Source of the DNA: Hoeflea_A sp965249925
GTDB lineage: Bacteria; Pseudomonadota; Alphaproteobacteria; Rhizobiales; Rhizobiaceae
Assembly (NCBI GenBank): GCA_965249925.1
Contig: OZ252260.1
Span: 5,146,001-5,210,000, forward strand
Direction: 5' to 3'
DNA: 64,000 nt
The notes under the pieces were generated by a model, which made no database searches, was not told where the DNA came from, and worked only from the letters and a program-made list of their open reading frames with translations. Below are positions 18,780 to 26,990 of this stretch, in pieces (position 1 is the first letter of the stretch; each line of letters starts with the position of its first letter). The translations under genes and the position numbers were made by a program.

Positions 18780-19700
18780 ATGGGTAAAATGACCATGAGG
18801 CAGAACCTTCCGCCGCTGAACTGGTTGCGCACCTTCGAGGCCTCGGCCCGTCATCTGAGCTTTACCAGCGCCGCTTCCGAACTGAATCTGACACAGGCCG
18901 CTGTCTCCAAACAGATCAAGCTGCTGGAACAGTATCTGGGTGAGCAGCTGTTCCATCGCAACGCCCGCAGCCTGTCATTGACACGTATGGGATCAGCCTA
19001 CTTGCCGAAAGTCCGGGATGCGGTCGCGCTGCTTGCCGATGGCACAGCGGAGGTGTTCGGATACCGTCAGTCGAGGATCCTGACGGTACGGGTCACGGTC
19101 GGCTTTTCCGTCGGCTGGCTTGGTCCGCGGCTTTTCCGCTATTGCCGTCGTCATCCGGATCGATCAATACGCATCCTCAGCAGTGTGTGGAACGACGAGT
19201 ACAACCGGGAAGCGTTCGATCTCGATATTCGCTATGGCAGCAGCGATTGGCCCGGCTTTCGCGCCGACCGCCTGACCTGGGAGGAGCTGACACCGATTTG
19301 CAGTCCTGCTTTACGCAGCGGTGAACCGCCGCTGCGCCGACCGGCCGATCTGCTGCATCACTCGCTGCTGCACGTGCTCGGCTATGAAGAGGGGTGGACC
19401 GCATGGCTACGCGCAGCCGGGCTTGAGGACATGCCGGTCGGTTATGGATATCAGTTTGACTCATCCCTGGTCGCACACGAACTGGCAGCCGCCGGCGTCG
19501 GTGTCGTTCTGGGGCGCCTTTCCATGATCGATCGGGAACTGCGGTCGGGCCGATTGGTTGCCCCGTTCGAGTTGACGACAGCCGTCGACGAGGCGTTTTA
19601 TCTTCTATCACCTGTGGAGAGAGCGCTCCATCCGGATGCCGAGCTCTTCCGAGGCTGGTTGCTTGAAGAAGCCGAAACGGCACGCCGGCCCGGCCGATAA
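18780..19700 (+). CDS. LysR-family transcriptional regulator (GcvA-like)
   Basis: About 306 residues. The N-terminal winged helix has LPPLNWLRTFEASARHLSFT, ASELNLTQAAVSKQIK and LEQYLGEQLFHRN, which is the GcvA-type LysR pattern. A periplasmic-binding-like effector domain follows from about residue 95. Three in-frame starts are close together (ATG at 18780, 18789 and 18795). It is divergent from the DmdA-like operon, so control of that operon is the simplest assignment. The short intergenic region carries ATGACC at 18745, 18763 and 18789, which may be part of its binding site. Confidence 0.9.
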   Translation: MGKMTMRQNLPPLNWLRTFEASARHLSFTSAASELNLTQAAVSKQIKLLEQYLGEQLFHRNARSLSLTRMGSAYLPKVRDAVALLADGTAEVFGYRQSRILTVRVTVGFSVGWLGPRLFRYCRRHPDRSIRILSSVWNDEYNREAFDLDIRYGSSDWPGFRADRLTWEELTPICSPALRSGEPPLRRPADLLHHSLLHVLGYEEGWTAWLRAAGLEDMPVGYGYQFDSSLVAHELAAAGVGVVLGRLSMIDRELRSGRLVAPFELTTAVDEAFYLLSPVERALHPDAELFRGWLLEEAETARRPGR

Positions 19701-19708
19701 GCCGGGCC
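19687..19708. terminator. GC-rich stem-loop between convergent genes
   Basis: A perfect 8-bp stem GGCCCGGC / GCCGGGCC with a 6-base loop overlaps the LysR stop codon and lies just before the stop of the convergent solute-binding protein gene. There is no T-run on either side, so it is at best a weak or factor-assisted terminator. Confidence 0.35.
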
Positions 19709-19719
19709 AGCGTTGGCGA

Positions 19720-21294
19720 TCAGGCGAACCACCAGCGCTCCAGTGCGCGGAAGCCGTCCAGCGTCCAGTTGGCGCCGACCACTTCGGGGGTCATAACCTT
19801 GTTGCTGTGCGCCATCACATAGCTGGCGAACATCGGCACCACCACGCCCCCGTCGGTGCGTACGATGTTCTGCATTTCACCGTACATCTGGGCGCGCTTG
19901 TCATCGTCAAGTTCCGACCGCGCCTCCAGAAGCAATTGGTTGAAACGCTCGTTTTCCCAGAACGTGTCATTCCACGCGGCGCCTGACGCGTAGGCTGTGG
20001 TGAACATCCAATCCTCGGTCGGACGCCCGCCCCAATACACCGCAGACCACGGCTTCTTCATCCAAACATCGGACCAGTAACCGTCATTGGGTTCGCGAAT
20101 GACGTCGATGGTGATACCGGCAGGAGCCGCTTTCTGCGCGTAGAGCAGGGCGGCATCCACAGCGCCCGGGAACGCCGCATCGGCAGCTGACAGCCGCACT
20201 TCAAGCTTATCCAGACCGGCCTCTTTCAGGTAGAACTTGGCCTTGTCCGGATCATAGCTGTTTTGCTCCAGATCCGCATAGTAACGGTTGGATCGGCCAA
20301 TAGGGTGATCGTTGCCGATCGCGCCGTATCCAAACAGGATCTTGTCGACCAGCTCCTGCCGGTCGATTGCGTGCTTCAGCGCCAGACGGACGTTGTTGTC
20401 CTTGAAGGGATCCGCTCTGGTGTCCATGGCGAAGGTGTAGTGCTGGGTACCCGTCGTCGCCAGCACGTTGATGTCGGGCAGGCGGTCGAACAGATGCACC
20501 GTTTTCAGATCGACCTGGTCGATGACATCCACGTCGTTGGTTCTCAGCGCGCTCTGGCGCGCCGCGGGATCGAGGATCGTCAACATCTCGACGGCGTCGA
20601 AATGTGCTCGGTCGGATTTCCAGTAATTCGGATTGCGCTCCATCGAGGCCTGCACACCCGGTTCGTAGCCTTTCACCATGTAGGCGCCGCAACCGTCCGG
20701 ACTGGTCGGATCGATCTTGCCCTCTTCAGAAGGCATGATCGGGAGATGGTAGTCGGACATGATGAAGGGGAAGTCGGCGTTACCGTCCTGCAGCGTGATG
20801 ACGACGGCGTCGCCGTCGACTTTCATATCCGTGATCGGCTCGACAAAAGGCTTGGCCGCCGATGTGCTGCCATCGCGCCGATGGAATTCGAGAGACGCGA
20901 TAACATCTTCCGGCTTCATATCCTTGCCGCTGTGGTAGGAAAGGCCGGGTCGGATCTTGAAGGTCCAGACCTTGGCGTCCGGGGACGCTTCCCAGCTTTC
21001 GGCGACTTCGCCGACCAGCGATCCATCGGCGGCGACTTCCGTCAGGAAACCGTGACGGCCGGTGCCGAACACCTGCACGAACGCGTTGGTCCAGGAGCCG
21101 GGATCGTAGTTGTCCGAAGTCGCCCCATGTGCCATTGCCACGCGCAGCGTACCGCCCTTCTTGGGTTGCGCGGCGGCCTGACCAGCAGCAAGCGGACCGA
21201 TCAGCGCTGCGGTGCCGAGGGCGGTGGCGCCCTGCAGTACCGAGCGGCGCGATACCGCCGTTGCACCGGAAGCCGTTGTTTCTCTCTTTTTCAT
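19720..21294 (-). CDS. ABC transporter solute-binding protein, oligopeptide/opine family (orphan)
   Basis: About 524 residues, family 5 extracellular solute-binding protein (DppA/OppA-like). The N-terminus has a twin-arginine signal, SRRSVLQGATALG, followed by an AQA-type cleavage region, so export by Tat is likely. Body motifs include LAESW-like EVAESWEASPDAKVWTF, RPGLSYHSGKDMKPEDV, and a C-terminal YGEMQNIV. ATG 21294 (MKKRETT) has a well placed AGGGAGA; upstream in-frame starts lack one. No permease or ATPase gene is adjacent; the only such transporter in the window is at 54.8-58.5 kb, with its own binding protein. The ligand is unknown. Confidence 0.9.
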   Translation of the reverse strand: MKKRETTASGATAVSRRSVLQGATALGTAALIGPLAAGQAAAQPKKGGTLRVAMAHGATSDNYDPGSWTNAFVQVFGTGRHGFLTEVAADGSLVGEVAESWEASPDAKVWTFKIRPGLSYHSGKDMKPEDVIASLEFHRRDGSTSAAKPFVEPITDMKVDGDAVVITLQDGNADFPFIMSDYHLPIMPSEEGKIDPTSPDGCGAYMVKGYEPGVQASMERNPNYWKSDRAHFDAVEMLTILDPAARQSALRTNDVDVIDQVDLKTVHLFDRLPDINVLATTGTQHYTFAMDTRADPFKDNNVRLALKHAIDRQELVDKILFGYGAIGNDHPIGRSNRYYADLEQNSYDPDKAKFYLKEAGLDKLEVRLSAADAAFPGAVDAALLYAQKAAPAGITIDVIREPNDGYWSDVWMKKPWSAVYWGGRPTEDWMFTTAYASGAAWNDTFWENERFNQLLLEARSELDDDKRAQMYGEMQNIVRTDGGVVVPMFASYVMAHSNKVMTPEVVGANWTLDGFRALERWWFA

Positions 21295-21578
21295 TGAATT
21301 TCTCCCTAGTTTCATCTCTGTCGGACCAACGCCCATAATACCCATCTTATCGTCGGCGATCGTTGTGATCTACATACCGTCCCAGTTCGAAGACAAAATG
21401 ACAGTATTTTCCGCTTCTTGGGCGGTTGGATTGAAGAGCGCCGTTCGCCCCGGCCGAAAGATTAGAGGATCGTCGCCGACGACCGTCAAACAATGTATTT
21501 TGGCTCTATGACCAAAAATAGTTATAGGTCGATTGATCATACGACTTGGTAAGTCTCGCAGACTTGCCCTGAAGTGTC

Positions 21579-22286
21579 TCAGCGCTGCATTTCGAAGAAA
21601 CGCACCATCCAGCCGGCGAATTTGTCGCCCTCATCACGGCCCGCAAGCGTGTCGTATGCCTTCGCATGGGTCGTCGGGTCCACATGGTCGCCGACGACAT
21701 GCATGAGGTCGGCCATATAGTCTGGGGTGATTTCCGGATGATGCTGGGTGGTGAAGATATGCTGGTCGATGGCAAACGCCCCGACCGATGCGATCGGGCT
21801 GCTGCCGAGCACCATGGCGCCCTCAGGCAGTTCGACAACCTGCTCCTTGTGGGCCGCATAGAGCTCGAGGTCGACATGGGCCGGATCCATCCAGCGCAGG
21901 TGGCGCACGAAGCGGGTCGGTGCAATGCCTAGCCCCCAGCCGTCCGGATTGGGTCCGACACGACCGCCGAGCGCCTTGGCGATCGCCTGATGGCCGAAGC
22001 ACGCGCCGACGGTCGGTTTTTTGCGGTCGTCCAGCGCGCGGATGAATGCCATCAACCGATCGATCCAAACGTCGTCGTCATTGACCGATGCCGGGCTACC
22101 GGTGATGACGTAGCCCTGAAAGTCATCGACCGCATCGGGAAACACGTTGTCCCGTACCGCCACGGTTTCGTAAGTCCAATGCGGCCGGTGCATGGCCATC
22201 AGCCGGCGGAATTTTTCGCCGTCATCGGGGTGATTGCGGGACAGGATGGTGTCATCGTTATCGGCAAGCAGAATGGCGATGCGCAT
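21579..22286 (-). CDS. Class I glutamine amidotransferase-like protein
   Basis: 235 residues with the class I (triad) GATase fold. The nucleophile Cys is in VGACFGHQAIA, the His in TTQHHPEI, and GYVITGSPASVNDD marks the oxyanion region. Proteins of this type hydrolyse glutamine or gamma-glutamyl amides; PuuD, in the gamma-glutamyl-putrescine pathway, is a class I relative. It lies 48 bases downstream of gntR on the same strand with a GGGAGG ribosome site, so the two are probably co-transcribed under the palindromic operator at 23.05 kb. A gamma-glutamyl hydrolase role in that regulon is inference. Confidence 0.87.
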   Translation of the reverse strand: MRIAILLADNDDTILSRNHPDDGEKFRRLMAMHRPHWTYETVAVRDNVFPDAVDDFQGYVITGSPASVNDDDVWIDRLMAFIRALDDRKKPTVGACFGHQAIAKALGGRVGPNPDGWGLGIAPTRFVRHLRWMDPAHVDLELYAAHKEQVVELPEGAMVLGSSPIASVGAFAIDQHIFTTQHHPEITPDYMADLMHVVGDHVDPTTHAKAYDTLAGRDEGDKFAGWMVRFFEMQR

Positions 22287-22333
22287 TTGTGCCTCCCGGC
22301 GGAAGATCGGATCGTGTCGGATGGGCGATTGTT

Positions 22334-23014
22334 TCAGTCTGGCCGGCTCAGGCCGCTCTTTTCCAGAGCCTCGAACTGCAGTTCCAGACCATGGCCTATA
22401 TGGTCGATGATGGCATCCATGGCAAATGTCGGATCGCCGGATTCAATGGCATCGACAAGCCGCAGGTGATCGCCGAGCGAAGCGGAAAGGTCGACGGTCT
22501 CGATGGCGGCGAAGAGATTGTATGAGACACCGCGATTCCAGATGTTGTCGAACATCTCCATGAGGTAACGGTTGCCGGTCAGCTCGACCATGCAGCGGTG
22601 GATCTTGCGATTGGCCTCGAAATAGTCACGTACGGAATTGGACGCAATGTCTTCCTCGCGCTCGACCGTGTCGCGCAAGGTACGGTTGTTTCGCGCATCA
22701 TTCCGGGCGGCGAGGATACGGATGGCCTGACCTTCGACGGCGGCACGCGCCTGATACAGCTCCTTGACCTCGGCGTTGGTCATTCGGTGGATGGAGAAGC
22801 CGCCGCGCGAAGACGATGTCAGGATGCCGTCCTGCTCGAGACGCAGCAGCGCCTCGCGCACCGGAGTTCGGCTGATTTGCATTTCTTCCGCCAATTTTTC
22901 CTGCACCAGCCGCTCATCGGCCGAGATGACGCCGGACTGGATGGCCTCCAGCAATTGCTCGTAAACGATATCCGCAAGTCTTTGACGGTCCTGCTTGATT
23001 TTCTTCAGCGCCAT
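22334..23014 (-). CDS. GntR-family (FCD) transcriptional regulator
   Basis: About 226 residues. The N-terminal winged helix-turn-helix spans EKLAEEMQISRTPVREALLRLEQDG (described, not quoted in full), and the C-terminal FCD ligand domain keeps metal-site residues in ANRKIHR, LGDHLRLVDAI and DHIGHGLE. The in-frame sequence extends upstream to 23245, but the ATG at 23014 (MALKKIKQDR) has GGAAAGG in front. It is divergent from glxB; two copies of a 21-bp palindrome lie between them. The same palindrome precedes the oxidase/ligase pair at 32.3 kb and the ABC importer at 39.1 kb, so this protein is the best candidate regulator of the whole set. Confidence 0.92.
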   Translation of the reverse strand: MALKKIKQDRQRLADIVYEQLLEAIQSGVISADERLVQEKLAEEMQISRTPVREALLRLEQDGILTSSSRGGFSIHRMTNAEVKELYQARAAVEGQAIRILAARNDARNNRTLRDTVEREEDIASNSVRDYFEANRKIHRCMVELTGNRYLMEMFDNIWNRGVSYNLFAAIETVDLSASLGDHLRLVDAIESGDPTFAMDAIIDHIGHGLELQFEALEKSGLSRPD

Positions 23015-23049
23015 AGGGTGCCTTTCCGGTTCCTGCCGAGTCGCGGGGG

Positions 23050-23070
23050 CTCTGTATACCGTATGCGAAA
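23050..23070. promoter_or_regulatory. Palindromic operator site 1 (gntR side)
   Basis: Left half CTCTGTATAC matches the consensus half-site TTCTGTATAC at 9 of 10 bases; the right half GTATGCGAAA is weaker (7 of 10). Its centre is at 23060, about 46 bases upstream of the gntR start codon. It probably serves autoregulation. Confidence 0.6.
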
Positions 23071-23119
23071 AACAGAAAAAACACCCCGTCCACCATCGGA
23101 TGGTTGCATCTCCAGTGGA

Positions 23120-23140
23120 TACTGAATACAGTATACACAA
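23120..23140. promoter_or_regulatory. Palindromic operator site 2 (glxB side)
   Basis: Half-sites TACTGAATAC and GTATACACAA around a central A at 23130; each matches the consensus TTCTG(A/T)(A/G)TAC-N-GTAT(A/T)CAGAA at 9 of 10 bases. It lies 22 bases upstream of the glxB start codon, a repressor-like position. Confidence 0.75.
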
Positions 23141-23161
23141 TAAGCAATCTGGGAGAAATCT

Positions 23162-24106
23162 ATGTGCGGAATTGCGGGGAGGATCCTGGCGTCGCCGGGC
23201 CGGGTCGGCAATGATCTTGTCGAACTCATGGACGCTCAGGAGCATCGAGGCGCCGACAGCACCGGTTTTGCCATCTACGGCGCTCCCCGGGATTCCGGTT
23301 ACGTGCTACGCGGCATGGGCTTCGACAAGTCCCGTCTCGACGCAGATATGGCGGCCTTCCGCGACATTCTCAAGGCCCATGGTTCGGATTATCTCGAAGA
23401 GCCGACCTTCGTAACTGACGCCAATCCGCATTATTGCGTGCGCATGGTGATCAGCGACCCGCGCGACGTTGATGCTTGGATCAAGGATGCGGACACGCTG
23501 ACCGCGCATTTCGAAGTGCAGTCCTGCGGCCGTTCCCTGGAAATCGTCAAGGATATCGGTGGCTCGATCGCGGTGGCCGACAAACACGGCGTGCGCGACA
23601 TGATCGGTACGCACGGTCTTGGCCACGCGCGTCTGGCTACCGAAAGCTCGGTTTTGCCGAATGCTAGCCACCCGTTCTGGGCGCGGCCCTTCAGCGATGT
23701 GGCGATCGTCCACAATGGTCAGATCACCGACTACTTTACCTGGCGTGAAAGGCTGACGCGACAGGGCTACCGCTTCCTGACCGAAAACGACAGCGAACTG
23801 ATTGCCGTCTGGGTTTCAGACCAGATCCGCCAGGGGCTGACGATGGAACAGGCATTGAAAAAATCGATCTCGGCGATCGACGGCGTTTTCACCTACATGA
23901 TCGCCCGGCCGGAGGGCATCGGATTCGCCAAGGACCGCTTCGCCATGAAGCCGCTGGTGGTCATCGAGCAGGCCGGCGAACTGGCCGCCGCGACGGAAGA
24001 ACAGGCGGTAAGGCGTGTCTTTTCCGACGAATGCGATGTTATTAACTATGACGGTCCGAGCCTGACCGGCATCTGGACCGTCGGCAACCGGAGGCTGGCG
24101 GCGTGA
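23162..24106 (+). CDS. glxB: GlxB: class II glutamine amidotransferase subunit (N-methylglutamate synthase MgsA type)
   Basis: 314 residues. It begins MCGIAGRIL, with the N-terminal nucleophile Cys2 exposed after Met removal, typical of Ntn-type class II amidotransferases. Further conserved stretches are EHRGADSTGFA, GHARLATES and FSDVAIVHNGQITDY. In glutamate-synthase-like complexes this subunit releases ammonia or an amine from an amide donor and channels it to the FMN subunit. It is the first gene of a tight three-gene unit, with GGGAGA before the ATG and an operator 22 bases upstream. Confidence 0.9.
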   Translation: MCGIAGRILASPGRVGNDLVELMDAQEHRGADSTGFAIYGAPRDSGYVLRGMGFDKSRLDADMAAFRDILKAHGSDYLEEPTFVTDANPHYCVRMVISDPRDVDAWIKDADTLTAHFEVQSCGRSLEIVKDIGGSIAVADKHGVRDMIGTHGLGHARLATESSVLPNASHPFWARPFSDVAIVHNGQITDYFTWRERLTRQGYRFLTENDSELIAVWVSDQIRQGLTMEQALKKSISAIDGVFTYMIARPEGIGFAKDRFAMKPLVVIEQAGELAAATEEQAVRRVFSDECDVINYDGPSLTGIWTVGNRRLAA

Positions 24107-24795
24107 GCGCGGTGGTCATTGACGCCGGTCAGCGCTCCATCCGCGACATCAACCGCGAAATCCAGGCGGCCTGTGCCGAAGGACAGGAAGTGGTCGTCAC
24201 AAATACACTGTCACGTCACAATCTCGGTATCGGCCTGCCGGTCGGCGCCAAGGTGCGGTTCGAGGGCAGCGTCGGCTATTACTGCGGCGGTCTGAACGAT
24301 GGTGCGGACATCGACATTGAGCGCAATGCCGGTTGGGGTGTCGGCGAGGGGATGGCCCGCGGCCACATCACCGTCGGCGGCTATGCCGGCATGTCGGCGG
24401 GCGCGGCGATGACCGGCGGCACCATCCATGTGAAAGGCGATAGCGGTCCGCGATGCGGCGTTGCCATGAAGGGCGGCAACATCATCGTCGAAGGCAGGAT
24501 CGGCTACCAGTCCGGCTTCATGGCGCATCAGGGCAGGATCATCGCGCTTGGCGGTGCCGGTCATTCCTGCGCCGACGCCCTATGGGAGGGCGAAGTTTGG
24601 GTGGCCGGTGAGGTCGAGAGCCTCGGTGTCGATGTCGAGGTGGTGGAACCCACTGCGGAGGAGGTCGCGGAAATCGACGCGATCCTGGCGCCCTACGGCC
24701 TGGAGGATTCGTCGAGGAACTGGCGCAAGATGATCTCCGGACAGCGCCTTTGGTATTTCGAGAGCCGGGATGCGAACGCATGGCTGATGATCTAA
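24103..24795 (+). CDS. glxC: GlxC: GXGXG-domain subunit (MgsB type)
   Basis: 230 residues corresponding to the C-terminal beta-helix domain of glutamate synthase large subunit. Repeated glycine motifs are visible: GGLNDGADIDIE, GWGVGEGMARGHI, GGYAGMSAGAAMTGGTI and KGGNIIVEGRIGYQSG. It acts as a structural subunit between the amidotransferase and the FMN synthase. It starts with GTG at 24103, overlapping the glxB stop (GTGA), and its 3' end overlaps glxD by 16 bases, indicating translational coupling. Confidence 0.9.
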   Translation: MSAVVIDAGQRSIRDINREIQAACAEGQEVVVTNTLSRHNLGIGLPVGAKVRFEGSVGYYCGGLNDGADIDIERNAGWGVGEGMARGHITVGGYAGMSAGAAMTGGTIHVKGDSGPRCGVAMKGGNIIVEGRIGYQSGFMAHQGRIIALGGAGHSCADALWEGEVWVAGEVESLGVDVEVVEPTAEEVAEIDAILAPYGLEDSSRNWRKMISGQRLWYFESRDANAWLMI

Positions 24796-26201
24796 AACAA
24801 ACCTACCAATACCCGTTTCCGATGCCCGATGAGGAGGCGGTTCGCTTCCGCGACGGCGCCATCGAAGGCCGGCCGGCCGGCATACCGTCCTCATACGACG
24901 AAGGCGGATCGACGCGCTGGACGCCGGAAGCGATCTCCGAGGTGCACGCGCTGGCCCAGCTCGGCCGCTATCAGGTGCGTGGCTACAACACCTTCAACAA
25001 ACGCATGCCAACCTTCGACGACCTGACCTTCGTGCCGGCGACGATGACCCGCCTGCCGCTCGAGGGCTACCGGGAAAGTTGCGACTCCACCACAGTGCTC
25101 GGTGCCGGTCGCGGCATCGTCGAAAAGCCGCTCGAACTGAAAATCCCGATCTACATCGCATCGATGTCCTTCGGCGCCTTGTCGGCCAGCGCCAAGGCGG
25201 CGCTCGGCTACGGCGCTTCGAAGGTCGGCACCATGACATGCACCGGCGAAGGCGGCATGCTGGAGGACGAACGCGAGGCATCGAAGACGCTGCTCTATCA
25301 GATGTCGCCGGCACGCTACCGCATCGATCTCGACCACATCCGCCGCGCCGACGCGCTCGAAATTGTCGTCGGGCAGGGGGCGAAACCGGGCACCGGCGGC
25401 CTGCTGCTCGGCATGAAAGTCAGTGCTCGGGTGTCCGATATGCGCACGCTGCCCGAAGGTGTCGACCAGCGTTCGACCATCCGCCATCCCGACTTCCTGG
25501 GTGCAGACGATCTGGCGGTCAAGGTCGAGGAACTGCGCATCGCCACCGATTACCAGGTGCCGATCTTCCTCAAGATGGGGGCGACGCGGCCGCGCTACGA
25601 CGTGGCCATCGCCGCTAAGGCCGGCGTCGACGTGGTCGTGGTCGACGGTGCCGAAGGTGGCACCGGAGCGTCGCCTGAACTGTTGCTCAACCACACCGGA
25701 ATCCCGACCATGAGCGCCATCCGCGCGGCCCGCGAAGCGCTCGACGAATGCGGCATGACCGGCAAGGTCGATCTGGTGGCGGCAGGCGGCATTCGTTCCG
25801 GAGTCGACGCCGCGAAATGCCTGGCGCTCGGCGCCGACGCGGTGATGATCGGCAACGGTGCGATGATCGCACTTGGCTGCAATTCGCCACGCTATCTGGA
25901 GGGCTATCAGGCACTCGGCACGTCGCCGGGCGCCTGTCACCATTGCCACACCGGCCTGTGTCCGGTGGGCATTGCGACCCAGGACCCCGAGCTCGAAAAG
26001 CGCATGGACCGTGAGGCCGGCGCTGAACGCATCGCCCGTTACCTGACGGCGATGACGATGGAAATCACCGCGCTGGCCAAAGCTTGCGGCAAGTCCTCGG
26101 TGCACAATCTGGAGGTCGAGGACCTGCGTGCCATGTCCTTCGAGGCGTCGGCGTTTACCGGTGTCAAGATGGCCGGCATCGATCGGACCTTCGACTGGTA
26201 G
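24780..26201 (+). CDS. glxD: GlxD: FMN-dependent glutamate synthase-like subunit (MgsC type)
   Basis: About 473 residues, the FMN/Fe-S synthase core. FMN-barrel motifs include PIYIASMSFGALSASAK, GQGAKPGTGG, KMGATRPRYDVA, VVDGAEGGTGASPE and VAAGGIRSGVDAAKCLALGA. The [3Fe-4S] cysteines are in CHHCHTGLCPVG. With GlxB and GlxC it forms a complex like N-methylglutamate synthase, which turns gamma-glutamylmethylamide into N-methylglutamate. Glutamate synthase itself is unlikely because subunit lengths and order follow the Glx/Mgs pattern. The GS-type ligase that should supply the gamma-glutamyl amide is not adjacent but lies at 32.3 kb under the same operator sequence. Confidence 0.9.
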   Translation: MADDLKQTYQYPFPMPDEEAVRFRDGAIEGRPAGIPSSYDEGGSTRWTPEAISEVHALAQLGRYQVRGYNTFNKRMPTFDDLTFVPATMTRLPLEGYRESCDSTTVLGAGRGIVEKPLELKIPIYIASMSFGALSASAKAALGYGASKVGTMTCTGEGGMLEDEREASKTLLYQMSPARYRIDLDHIRRADALEIVVGQGAKPGTGGLLLGMKVSARVSDMRTLPEGVDQRSTIRHPDFLGADDLAVKVEELRIATDYQVPIFLKMGATRPRYDVAIAAKAGVDVVVVDGAEGGTGASPELLLNHTGIPTMSAIRAAREALDECGMTGKVDLVAAGGIRSGVDAAKCLALGADAVMIGNGAMIALGCNSPRYLEGYQALGTSPGACHHCHTGLCPVGIATQDPELEKRMDREAGAERIARYLTAMTMEITALAKACGKSSVHNLEVEDLRAMSFEASAFTGVKMAGIDRTFDW

Positions 26202-26291
26202 GGTCATCGCCGGGCGTACCGGTGGGCTTGCGATCCAGCCGGCCTTGATGTCTGTTGTGCCGGCAACGGACCGTCAGGCGGTGACATCGCC

Positions 26292-26900
26292 ATGCTGGAA
26301 CCAAATGAAAGAATGCGGCTGGGTCGGCTGCTAACCAGCCTCGCCGAGGCGTTTGCCGGGGAGGGGAGGCGCGGCGGCGATCTGGCCGCCGAAGCCCTGC
26401 GCAACGCGCGCACCCGACCCTACCGGCGCACCCGGTCGACGGCTCGGCCCGGTCCTTTGCTTGAGACCGTCTGTGCCCTGCCCAATGCCATTCCGCTGGC
26501 GCAGCTGGTGTACGCCTGTTGCAACGTCATCGACTGGACGCATTGGGAAGGCACCGGGCTGGCAACGAACGTATCCGCCAACCTCTATTCGACCGAGCTA
26601 GTCGGCCCCGACGGCCACTTCGAGGCAGATACCGTACGGGTTGGTCTGCTCGTCTCGGATGCACAAACCGACTATCCGATCTCCAGTCACGCCGGGGAAG
26701 AAACCTACGTTATCCTCGCTGGTGAAGCCGAGTGGTTTATCGACGGCGGTGCCTATGTCGCGCGGTTACCAGGAGCACTGGTGCATCATCCGGCCTGGGT
26801 GCCGCACGGACGCCGCACCGGGATCGAACCCTTCCTGGGTGTCTGGCGCTGGAGCGGCGACCTGGATCTCTCGACATTCAACGTCGCCGACCCCAGTTGA
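26292..26900 (+). CDS. Cupin of the DMSP-lyase-like (DLL) superfamily
   Basis: 202 residues: a helical N-terminal half and a C-terminal cupin barrel. Candidate metal and catalytic residues are in HAGEETYVILAGEAEW (His, two Glu, Tyr) and HHPAWVPHGRRT, and the barrel ends with VWRWSGDLDL. This layout matches DddL/DddQ-type DMSP lyases, which cleave DMSP to dimethyl sulfide and acrylate. One of the two His residues usually seen before the EExY motif is Ser here (YPISSHAGEE), so activity on DMSP is not assured. It lies 90 bases after glxD on the same strand and may be co-transcribed with it. Confidence 0.7.
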   Translation: MLEPNERMRLGRLLTSLAEAFAGEGRRGGDLAAEALRNARTRPYRRTRSTARPGPLLETVCALPNAIPLAQLVYACCNVIDWTHWEGTGLATNVSANLYSTELVGPDGHFEADTVRVGLLVSDAQTDYPISSHAGEETYVILAGEAEWFIDGGAYVARLPGALVHHPAWVPHGRRTGIEPFLGVWRWSGDLDLSTFNVADPS

Positions 26901-26927
26901 GCCTGATGAATTGGAGCTCTGCATCCA

Positions 26928-26953
26928 ATAAATTGACATAGGTTTCAATTTAT
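26928..26953. promoter_or_regulatory. Inverted repeat, probable TetR operator
   Basis: A perfect 9-bp inverted repeat ATAAATTGA / TCAATTTAT with an 8-base spacer, 38 bases upstream of the tetR start codon. TTGACA, a good -35 element, overlaps its left arm. A smaller repeat GAAAT/ATTTC follows around 26969-26985. Confidence 0.6.
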
Positions 26954-26990
26954 CGCAGGATCGGTCAAGAAATGAAAGCGATTTCAATTC

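Noticed and set aside
21505..21535. Sequence resembling the 54.7-kb direct repeats (ACCTATAACTATTTTT on the minus strand) upstream of the orphan binding protein
   Set aside because: Only one copy, with an extra base in the core and more than 200 bases from the start codon; too weak to claim shared regulation.
24780..26201. Housekeeping glutamate synthase (GltB) as the identity of glxD
   Set aside because: The three-subunit split glxB-glxC-glxD and subunit lengths match the N-methylglutamate synthase/Glx type, and no GltD-type small subunit is present.
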